Source: CALOCN01 sp942491735
Lineage (GTDB): Bacteria > Eisenbacteria > RBG-16-71-46 > JABDJR01
NCBI GenBank assembly: GCA_942491735.1
Contig: CALOCN010000001.1
Location: forward strand, 248,001 to 312,000
Length of the DNA: 64,000 bases
Direction: 5' to 3'
Part shown: one piece after another, positions 52,331-59,657 of the stretch
How positions within the stretch are numbered: position 1 is the first letter of the stretch
How the letters are laid out: each line of letters starts with the position of its first letter
Notes under the pieces: generated by a model
The model's database searches: none
Seen by the model: only the letters and a program-made list of their open reading frames with translations
Told to the model about the DNA's origin: nothing
Translations under genes and position numbers: made by a program

Positions 52331-54367
52331 ATGCTGAATCTTCAACTGAAACGCTTGGCTATTGGGTTCCTGGTGCTCCAGACGTGGACCGGAGTGTCCC
52401 ACTCGGAGGCCCAGGGTCGGGGTACCTCGATCGTTCCCGAGGATGTACGCAGCGCACTGGGCTTCGACACTTCACAGTCGGCGGGGGTTTTCGTCGGCAT
52501 TCGCCAGTTCGCGGATCCCCGCTTTGCCGAAATCCCGTATGCGGTCGATGATGCGGTCGATCTCGCCTACCTCTTTACCATCGAACTCGAACTGATCGAA
52601 CCCCGGAACGTCGTTCTAGCCATTCAGGGCGATCCCCAGAAGCCCGAGTCGAGGGACAGGTTGGAGCGACTTGGGGATGCCGGGGCCGTTCTCGCTCCCT
52701 CGACACTGACGAGCCTCTATTCGCTCCTGAGCAATCAACCTGCCATTTCGGGTCAGGCCGGCGTCTTCATATTGTCGATGGCGACTCACGGATTCACGGA
52801 CGAAGGCGCCGACTTCCTGATTGCTTCGGACACCGTGAGACGCCATGTGCAGCGAACCGGAATCCCGGTGGAGGTAGTGTTCGACGAGGTCTCTCAGGCT
52901 GTTTCGCCGAGACGAATTCTTCTCCTGGACGCCTGCCGCGAGCGGCTGAATGTGGGGGAAAGGGCCGGGGGGGTGTCCGAGGATTCCAGGATGGGGCAGG
53001 CCTTCGCCGACGCGATCCTTGCCTCAGAGGGATTGGTCGTCCTCTCCGGAGCGACTATCGGCGGGTTTGCCTACGACGACCACGAGCAAAAGAACGGCGT
53101 GTTCTCGGCTGCAGTGATCCAGGGGTTGCAGGGTGCGGCTGGGTCCAACGAGAAGGGGTTCATCAGCGCTGCCGCCCTCTCCGACTACGTCAATGACCGG
53201 GTGGCGGAGTGGGTGACACGAAACCGGCCCGGGCACGGGCAAGCCAAAGGGATCGAGAGCCGGATCTCTGGACAGGGCGCGAATCTTCCGCTCGCGGTAG
53301 ACCCTTCGGTCCATAGCCAACTCATCGGCCTTGCGGAACGCAAGGAGAAGGCACTCGGGCTTCTGCGGATGAATATGGACTTTGAGAACCTCACGGGTTC
53401 AATGCTGGACGAGATCGTCGAGATTTTCGAAACCGTGGAGCCGTCCTCCTTGGAGCCGCTCCTCATGCGGATCGAGCGTTTCGAGAAGCTGGGGCCATCT
53501 TACGCCGAGGACTTTGCATTCTGGTGGACGGAGCGAGGTCGGCGCGTCAATTCGGGCGCGGGTGTGCCGGCAGTCGACGTTTCGAGAGCGGTGACAGAGG
53601 ACCCTCCGACTCCCCCGCTCGGATTGCCTCCGGGGACGTCAAGGGTGGCGATAAACGACGCATGGACTAAGGTCTACACTACGTTTCAGGAAGGTCTTGC
53701 AGGGAAGTTTCCGGTCGACCCCAGCTCTTCCACGGACGCAAGCCGCGAAGCCTTTGAGGCGTTCTTTGGTCCTGTGGGTACGTTTTGGAGCTTCTACGAC
53801 CAGCATCTAGCGGGATGGGTGAGCGAGGACGGGACCTTCCGAGAGGACGTTCCGATGGAGTTGAGCGCTGAGTTCCTTTCATCACTGAGGCGTGCGTATC
53901 GCATTCGGAGGGCCCTTTTCGCGGACGGCAATCGCATCAGCTTTACGCTCTCGATTCGACCGAGGCCGCCTCTTACGAGCGGGTCAAGCAGGGCGACATC
54001 CTTTGAATTGGGGGGACAGACGCTTCTTTACCGCATGGGTTCACGGAACTGGGTCAAGATCTACTGGCCCGGCCCGCAGCCGGAGCAGGGAGCGTTCCTG
54101 GGCGCTGACGTTAGACCCAGAGTTGAGACTCTCGAGTGCAAGGGTTTCTGGGGTTTCTTTCGCCTTCTTGACCGGGGCGAAACCACCTCAGGACACGACG
54201 AGGCAGCCCTCACGCTCTCCTGGGTGTTGACCGCACTCTCGCCCTCGACCACGGACGAATTCTCCGGGGCAGAGGTGAGTTACGAGATCGGGAGCTTGAC
54301 GTCATCGCACCCCCTTCGAAAGGGATTCTTCCGGTTCAGTCTTCCATCGAGACTTCTTGCTGACTGA
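52331..54367 (+). CDS. Secreted caspase-like (peptidase C14) protein with long C-terminal domain
   Basis: 678 residues. A signal peptide (LNLQLKRLAIGFLVLQTWTG, cut near EAQG) leads to a caspase/metacaspase fold: AGVFVGIRQFADPRFAEIPY (first strand), the catalytic His153 in SMATHGFTDEG and Cys202 in RILLLDACRE. GQAFADAILASEGLVVLSGA and NGVFSAAVIQGLQG are the later strands. The remaining 360 residues, about 320-678, match nothing I recognise; they contain a helical segment followed by a beta-rich end. ATG at 52331 is chosen because the extra upstream codons would lie before the signal helix. The substrate is unknown; basic-residue specificity is likely but unproven. Confidence 0.8.
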   Translation: MLNLQLKRLAIGFLVLQTWTGVSHSEAQGRGTSIVPEDVRSALGFDTSQSAGVFVGIRQFADPRFAEIPYAVDDAVDLAYLFTIELELIEPRNVVLAIQGDPQKPESRDRLERLGDAGAVLAPSTLTSLYSLLSNQPAISGQAGVFILSMATHGFTDEGADFLIASDTVRRHVQRTGIPVEVVFDEVSQAVSPRRILLLDACRERLNVGERAGGVSEDSRMGQAFADAILASEGLVVLSGATIGGFAYDDHEQKNGVFSAAVIQGLQGAAGSNEKGFISAAALSDYVNDRVAEWVTRNRPGHGQAKGIESRISGQGANLPLAVDPSVHSQLIGLAERKEKALGLLRMNMDFENLTGSMLDEIVEIFETVEPSSLEPLLMRIERFEKLGPSYAEDFAFWWTERGRRVNSGAGVPAVDVSRAVTEDPPTPPLGLPPGTSRVAINDAWTKVYTTFQEGLAGKFPVDPSSSTDASREAFEAFFGPVGTFWSFYDQHLAGWVSEDGTFREDVPMELSAEFLSSLRRAYRIRRALFADGNRISFTLSIRPRPPLTSGSSRATSFELGGQTLLYRMGSRNWVKIYWPGPQPEQGAFLGADVRPRVETLECKGFWGFFRLLDRGETTSGHDEAALTLSWVLTALSPSTTDEFSGAEVSYEIGSLTSSHPLRKGFFRFSLPSRLLAD

Positions 54368-54481
54368 CAGGGACGCTCTTGAGATACTTGAAGTACTGAT
54401 GACGGTGGGGTCTCGGCTGCAAGGCGAACCGATCCTGCCATTGTTGAAGACCCTTCTTGTGATCCTCATGCCGGTTCTTCT

Positions 54482-54709
54482 ATGCTCCCCTCGATGAGTG
54501 ACCCACGTTCAGCCACCCCAGAACCAGAAGCCCCCGGACCCGCCTGGCGCGAAGCCGCTAGGCAGGGTTTCGACATGGAGCTTCTGGAAGAATCCCTTGC
54601 CCTCACTCCAACGGAGCGTCTGCGCCTGCACGGGATCGCGGTTAGACGCATCGAGATACTGGAAGCGGCAATGAAGAAGGTGCGTGGTGGAAGTCGATCG
54701 CCTTTCTAG
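54482..54709 (+). CDS. Small protein, putative partner of a nucleotidyltransferase module
   Basis: 75 residues (or 71 from ATG at 54494). The conserved-looking part is DMELLEESLALTPTERLRLH, followed by ILEAAMKK. This pattern resembles the small helical proteins that precede AbiEii/MNT-like nucleotidyltransferase genes in toxin-antitoxin-like pairs. The nucleotidyltransferase next to it is truncated at its N-terminus, so this protein has probably lost its partner, and its own last residues read into the junction. Family assignment is tentative. Confidence 0.5.
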   Translation: MLPSMSDPRSATPEPEAPGPAWREAARQGFDMELLEESLALTPTERLRLHGIAVRRIEILEAAMKKVRGGSRSPF

Positions 54710-54957
54710 AAGCGGCCCAGGTCAAGAGCCTCTACCTCACCACGGATGAGGGCCGGCTCGATTGCCTGGGTGAAGTCCTGGGCTTGGGAGACTTCTCGGA
54801 AGTGTTGAAGCAGAGCTTCGACCTCGAGATGGGAGATCACTCCTGCCGCGTGCTCGGGCTCGACGCGTTGATCCGGGCCAAGGAAGCCATGGGCCGCCCT
54901 CACGATCTCCTTACCGTGACCCAACTCAAGGCGATTCGTGAGCGAGGCGAGGACTGA
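54683..54957 (+). pseudogene. C-terminal remnant of a nucleotidyltransferase-like gene
   Basis: In a different frame from the small gene, IAFLEAAQVKSLYLTTDEGR, LDCLGEVLGLGDFSEVLKQS and CRVLGLDALIRAKEAMGRPH are followed by DLLTVTQLKAIRERGED and a stop at 54955. This is the typical end (L-R-T-x-x-G-x-L-D-L-L-G, DLIRAK-A-GRPKD) of AbiEii-like or MNT-domain nucleotidyltransferases. The N-terminal half with the G-S and D-x-D catalytic motifs is absent, so the module is inactive. Too short to be seen as an independent gene. Confidence 0.7.
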
Positions 54958-54960
54958 GCA

Positions 54961-55400
54961 AGTAGCGCCCGGTCCCGCATGACCAGGGATGCCTGCATGA
55001 GTCCGCCCGAGGCCTCGAAGCTCAACGTCTGCTCATCGTATTGTCGGTCGTACACGACGCCCGTATTGGCGAGGGGTCACCAGACCGCCGCGATCGGCTT
55101 CTCCCCGACCACGTCGTTGACGATCTCGTGGCTGTTCAGGATGTTCAGGCTGTACGCGCGCGTGTCCTCGCCGATGGCCACCCCCAGGATCCATGCATCA
55201 TCCGGGATCTCGGCCTGGTCCGCCGATACGAAGGTGGGCTCGAAGATGGCGGGAATGCCACCCCGGGGAAGGAGCAGTTCCACCCCCTCGGGAGCCGGTC
55301 CCAGGTCGGGGGGGTCATGATCGGTTTGACCGGACACGGTGGGGGCCAGGGTCAGGACGGCGGCGGCCGTCGCTGTGCAGATCAGTTTCAGGGTGTTCAT
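54961..55400 (-). pseudogene. DUF3179 protein, interrupted by TGA and truncated
   Basis: From ATG at 55400 (GAGGAG upstream) a signal peptide (MNTLKLICTATAAAVLTLAP) leads to PDDAWILGVAIGEDTRAYSL and NILNSHEIVNDVVGEKPIAA, the family start. At 55077-55079 an in-frame TGA follows VW; the same frame continues as PLANTGVVYDRQYDEQTLSF and LVMRDRALLAQSS, the conserved family sequence. In the family the TGA position is Cys (C-P-L-x-x-T-G-V-V). The protein then ends at the junction with the nucleotidyltransferase remnant, losing its C-terminal half. A nonsense mutation in a dying gene is simplest; selenocysteine is possible but weakly supported. Confidence 0.7.
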
Positions 55401-55472
55401 GCGGTCTCCTCGAAGAGGTTCGCGGTTCCGAAGCGGTTACGCCGCCTCCCCACAAAGGGTGACATTCCCGCC

Positions 55473-55868
55473 TCAGCGACGCGCGACGAAGAACAACGCA
55501 GCCCAGCCGGTCAAGAAAGCAAGCCCGCCCAGCGGGGTGATGGCACCCAGCCAGGTCATGCCGGAGAGGGCGAGGGCGTAGAGGCTACCCGAGAAGATCA
55601 CGATGCCAAGGATCCATGCGGCAGCGACGGTAGACGCGGCGCGCGAAGGACGACGATCAGCGATCCAGGCCGCCCCGACCAGCGCCACGGCGTGGATCAG
55701 GTGGTACCGGGCCGCGGTCTCGTACACGGCCAGGCGATCGGGGGTCAGCGTATCCTTCACCGCATGGGCGCCAAATGCCCCGGCCGCCACCCCGGTGAAC
55801 CCGGCCACCGCGGCCAGGGACAGAATTGTTCGGCTGGAACGTGCCGGGTCCGCGGGTGTGGTGCTCAT
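55473..55868 (-). CDS. DUF423 membrane protein
   Basis: 131 residues, four predicted helices. The family signature is clear: GFTGVAAGAFGAHAVKDTLT, then YETAARYHLIHAVALVGAAW, SGSLYALALSGMTWLGAITP and LGGLAFLTGWAAL. A small inner-membrane protein of unknown role, widespread in bacteria. The ATG overlaps the stop of the kinase/TPR gene (ATGA at 55865-55868), so they are translated together, though no functional link is known. Confidence 0.9.
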   Translation of the reverse strand: MSTTPADPARSSRTILSLAAVAGFTGVAAGAFGAHAVKDTLTPDRLAVYETAARYHLIHAVALVGAAWIADRRPSRAASTVAAAWILGIVIFSGSLYALALSGMTWLGAITPLGGLAFLTGWAALFFVARR

Positions 55869-58132
55869 GCCTCCTCCGCCGGGATTCCCAGTAGCTCCTC
55901 GCCGCCCCCGGCGCGATAGATGGCCCGCGCGGTGTCTGTTTGTTGGCGCGAGCTGGCAATGGCCGCGGCAAAGCGGGCGTCATCCCGGATGGGGTCGTAC
56001 CAGGGGTCGCGTTCGGCGGCCTCGTGGCAACAGAATCCCGCCGCGACCACCTTGCCAAAGAGGTCCAAGGCCGGTTCCGGCATGTTGACCCGGGACAGGC
56101 ACCGGGCCTGGAAGTAACGCCCCTCCGGGTCCTGGAAACCCGAGACCAGCAGTCGTTCGCTGGCCTCCAGGCAGAGCTCCGCATTGTTATCCAGGGCCGC
56201 GCTGAACATCTGGTAGACCTGTCGCAGGACGCCGGGGGGATTCATGTGCTCCCCCTTGCGAAGCTGGCGTGCCGCCTCGGCCTCTCGGCCCACCAGAGCC
56301 AGTGAGTAGTGGGTCACGAACCGCATGTCGTCCTCGTCGTGCAGCATCGCTTTCTCGTAGTCACCCAATGCGTAGTAGGTGTAGTTCACGCTGGTTCGGA
56401 TGCCGGGAGTAAGGCTGCGGGCGCGTCGGTCCGCGGCGACCGAGGCCCTGAGCAATCCACAAAAGCGCCCCGCCATGACCAGGCCGGCAAAGGTCTCCGG
56501 ATCCGTGGTCTGCCCCTGGGCGTGACGCAGAAGCCGATTGAGGGCTTCCTGGGACTGGCCACGCTCCACCTCCAGGTTGGTGAGGAGATTGTGGGCCAGG
56601 TTGAGGTCGGGGTCGGCATTGAGGGCCATCTCGAAGGCTTCCTCGGCGCGTCGATAGTTGCGGTCCGGATCGCCCTGTTCGTACTTGGCCATGACCCGGT
56701 ACACCCGGCCCAGCTGAGCCCACGCGGGCGCGTAGTGCGGATCGATGTTGAGGCAGGTCAAATAGAGGTCCCGGGTCTCCTTGAGGAGTCGCATGTTGGT
56801 GCCAAGGTGGTTGGCGCGCAGATACGCCTCGTAGGCATCGGCGTCCTTGGGTGCATTCTGCTGGAGTGGACCCGTGGGAGGCCCGTCCCCACCGAGGTCC
56901 AGGGCCTCGATGACCTGGTGCGCCAACTGGTCCTGGAACTGGAACAGGTCGTCGAGGGCAAACTGGGACGAGAAGGAATGCACGACCGTGCCCGACGGAG
57001 CGGCCAGGAGTTGGACGGTGGCCCGGACCTGGTCTCCGGCCCGCAGGAGCGTGCCGCAGATGACCGCGTCGACATTGGCTTCGGCGATGGCCTTCAGATC
57101 CAGGGTTTCCGTGGTTGCACCCGAAGCCGCGGCATTGGAACGCACCACCAGGTTCGGCACTCCGGAGAGGGACGCGGTAATCGCGTCGGGCAGGCTGAAG
57201 GCCAGGAAGTCGATCTCCGGATCCGGACGCAGCAGGCGAAAGGGGAGGGCCATGAGTCGCTTGGTGACGATCACCGGCTCCTGGAGGACCGGCTTGGTGC
57301 GGTCCAGCACGACCTGGATGTCACGCATCATGCTCTGGACATCCGGGTATCGATCCTGGGGGGTCTTGCTCAAGGACCGCTGCAGAATGCGGTCCACCGC
57401 ATCGGCGTCACGCCCACCCACCAGCGCCGCCGGGTGATGGCTGAGGATCGCCCGGCAGATCTCCGGGAGGGTGCTCCCGGTGAACGCCAACTCACCGGTG
57501 ACCATTTCGTAGAGCACCGCACCCATGGAGAAGACGTCGGCAGTGGGGCCAAGGGTCTCGTCCGCGGACCAGAGCTCGGGGGCCATGTAGTTCGGGGTGC
57601 CCACGATCAGTCCGGTCTGGGTGATTCTGGGCAGACTCGGATCCGCGCCGCGTCCACGGGCCAGTCCGAAGTCGAGCACTTTGGCCCCGTGCGGGGTGAG
57701 CATGATATTGGCCGGCTTCAGGTCACGATGAACAATGGCGCGCGCATGCAAGGCGCCCAGGGCGGAGAGGACCTCCTTGGCAATGCGCAAGGCATCCCGC
57801 AGGGGGACCGGCCCCTGCCCGATGAGGGTGGAGAGCGGATCCCCCTCCAGGAGTTCCATGGCGATGAAGAGCTCGCCGTTTTCCTCGCCTACTTCGTAGA
57901 CCTGGCAGATGTTGGGGTGGTTGATCCCCGCCGCGGTCCGCGCTTCGCGCCACAGGCGTTCCTGGAGGGTGGGGTCGGTCGCGGTTTCCCGGATCCGCTT
58001 GATGGCCACGGTCCGATGCAGCCGTTCATCGACGGCTTCGTACACCACTCCCATGCCGCCCTGGCCCAGCTTGCGGAGAAGCCGGTAGTGGCGAAGGGAT
58101 GTGGACTCGGGCTGCTCTGGATCCTTGGCCAT
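55865..58132 (-). CDS. Ser/Thr protein kinase with TolB-like N-domain and TPR region
   Basis: 755 residues, with no membrane helix visible, unlike the other two kinases. The kinase (about 15-275) has LGQGGMGVVYEAVDERLHRT, AIVHRDLKPANIML, VLDFGLARGRG and VGTPNYMAPELWSADE. From about 300 to 420 lies a segment like the adenylate-cyclase/TolB-amino domain (RLLRPDPEIDFLAFSLPDAI, DAVICGTLLRAGDQVRATVQ). TPR-like helices fill the rest (YAPAWAQLGRVYRVMAKYEQ, FQARCLSRVNMPEPALDLFG). A signalling kinase; targets unknown. Three bases separate it from the metallo-hydrolase gene upstream. Confidence 0.92.
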   Translation of the reverse strand: MAKDPEQPESTSLRHYRLLRKLGQGGMGVVYEAVDERLHRTVAIKRIRETATDPTLQERLWREARTAAGINHPNICQVYEVGEENGELFIAMELLEGDPLSTLIGQGPVPLRDALRIAKEVLSALGALHARAIVHRDLKPANIMLTPHGAKVLDFGLARGRGADPSLPRITQTGLIVGTPNYMAPELWSADETLGPTADVFSMGAVLYEMVTGELAFTGSTLPEICRAILSHHPAALVGGRDADAVDRILQRSLSKTPQDRYPDVQSMMRDIQVVLDRTKPVLQEPVIVTKRLMALPFRLLRPDPEIDFLAFSLPDAITASLSGVPNLVVRSNAAASGATTETLDLKAIAEANVDAVICGTLLRAGDQVRATVQLLAAPSGTVVHSFSSQFALDDLFQFQDQLAHQVIEALDLGGDGPPTGPLQQNAPKDADAYEAYLRANHLGTNMRLLKETRDLYLTCLNIDPHYAPAWAQLGRVYRVMAKYEQGDPDRNYRRAEEAFEMALNADPDLNLAHNLLTNLEVERGQSQEALNRLLRHAQGQTTDPETFAGLVMAGRFCGLLRASVAADRRARSLTPGIRTSVNYTYYALGDYEKAMLHDEDDMRFVTHYSLALVGREAEAARQLRKGEHMNPPGVLRQVYQMFSAALDNNAELCLEASERLLVSGFQDPEGRYFQARCLSRVNMPEPALDLFGKVVAAGFCCHEAAERDPWYDPIRDDARFAAAIASSRQQTDTARAIYRAGGGEELLGIPAEEA

Positions 58133-58135
58133 GAT

Positions 58136-59530
58136 CTAAAAACCCTGACTCTGGTGAAGATGCGGGACTTCCACGCGGGGAACGCCTCCCTGGTCCCGGA
58201 GGAGATCGGCAAAGGATAGACTCTGGCTCTCCTCGCCGTGCACCACGAACACTGATTTCGGTTTCCGCTTGAACTCCTTGAACCAGGACATGAGTTCATC
58301 GCGGTCCGCGTGGGCGCTGAACTCGTTCATGACCACGACCTCGGCCCGTACCTTATAGAGGTCGCCGAAGATGCGGATGTTCTCCTCGCCCTCCAGGATG
58401 CGTCGCCCCAGGGTGTGCGCGGCCTGGTACCCCACGAACAGGATGGCATTGTTGGGGTTCTCGACCCCGTTCTTCATGTGGTGCAGGATGCGCCCCGCCT
58501 CCACCATGCCGCTGGCCGAGATGACGATGAACGGCCCCTTGAGGGTGTTGAGGTGTTTGCTCTCCTGGGTGCTGCGGGTGTAGTGCAGGAGATCGAACCC
58601 GAACGGGTCTCCGGTTTCCCGGAGGACCGCGCGGATCTCCTCGTCGTAGGTCTCCGGGTGGCGAGCGAAGACCTCGGTGACGTTGATGGCCAGGGGACTG
58701 TCCACGTAGACCGAGCACCCGGGAATCTTTCCGGCGCGGATGAGCCGGGAAATACTGTAGACCAGCTCCTGGGTCCGACCCACCGCGAACGCGGGAATGA
58801 TGAGTTTCCCCTTGCGGGCGCACACCCGGTTGATGAGATCGGCCAGACGTTCGTCCACCTGCTCCACCGGAGCGTGGGTGCGGTTGCCGTAGGTGCTCTC
58901 GATGATGAGGGCGTCCGCTTCCTCGGGGGTCTCGGGATCGCGCAGGATGGGGATGTTGCGCCGGCCCAGGTCACCGGTGAAGACGAGCCGTCTGTGCTCG
59001 TTGCCCTCGGTGATGTCCAATTGCACCACGGCCGAGCCCAGGATGTGCCCGGCATCGTAGAAGGTGGCGGTGATGCCCGGGACCACGGGAACCGGCCGGT
59101 GGTACCGGTTGGCCTCCAGGAGTTCGAGGGTGCGCTGCGCATCCCGCACGGTATAGAGCGGTTCCTTCTCGGGTTTGCCCTTCCGCCTGAGACGCTTGTT
59201 CAGGTACTCGATGTCCTTTTCCTGGATCCGCGCGCTGTCCTGGAGCATGAGCGAGAGCAGGTCGGCGGTGGCCAGGGTGCTGTGGACGTTCCCCTTGAAG
59301 CCATGGCGGACCAGGGAGGGGAGGGCGCCCGAGTGGTCGATGTGCGCATGGCTCATGACCACCGCGTCCACGTCCCGTGGCTCGAACCCGAACTGCCGGT
59401 TGAGGCGGTCCGACTCCGCGCGTCGTCCCTGGAAGAGGCCGCAGTCGAGAAGGACCTTGTGGCCGTTGGCGACCAGCAGATGTCTGGAACCGGTGACGCC
59501 GCGGGCGGCGCCGTGGAACTCGAGGTGCAT
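58136..59530 (-). CDS. Beta-CASP metallo-beta-lactamase-fold RNA hydrolase
   Basis: 464 residues. GAARGVTGSRHLLVANGHKV and DAVVMSHAHIDHSGALPSLV (H-x-H-x-D-H) give the metallo-beta-lactamase zinc site; YDAGHILGSAVVQLDITEG, FTGDLG and the late HADRDEL supply further ligands. The beta-CASP insert has YGNRTHAPVEQV and FVISASGMVEAGRILHHMKN, and FVVHGEESQSLSFADLL ends the protein. This is the bacterial YsgA/CPSF73-like family, exo- or endonucleases on RNA. Start fixed by GGAAGGTG before the ATG. First of a three-gene run with the kinase and DUF423. Confidence 0.93.
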   Translation of the reverse strand: MHLEFHGAARGVTGSRHLLVANGHKVLLDCGLFQGRRAESDRLNRQFGFEPRDVDAVVMSHAHIDHSGALPSLVRHGFKGNVHSTLATADLLSLMLQDSARIQEKDIEYLNKRLRRKGKPEKEPLYTVRDAQRTLELLEANRYHRPVPVVPGITATFYDAGHILGSAVVQLDITEGNEHRRLVFTGDLGRRNIPILRDPETPEEADALIIESTYGNRTHAPVEQVDERLADLINRVCARKGKLIIPAFAVGRTQELVYSISRLIRAGKIPGCSVYVDSPLAINVTEVFARHPETYDEEIRAVLRETGDPFGFDLLHYTRSTQESKHLNTLKGPFIVISASGMVEAGRILHHMKNGVENPNNAILFVGYQAAHTLGRRILEGEENIRIFGDLYKVRAEVVVMNEFSAHADRDELMSWFKEFKRKPKSVFVVHGEESQSLSFADLLRDQGGVPRVEVPHLHQSQGF

Positions 59531-59657
59531 GGTTCACCTTCCGCTGGAGTGGGTTGGGTGAACTCTACGGCACGGGTGGGTGCGATGCCAGTGAGGGGTC
59601 CTGGGCCGGTCCCGAGTTGTCTGATTCCGCACCGGTAGGCTAGCGTCCTCTCCACTC

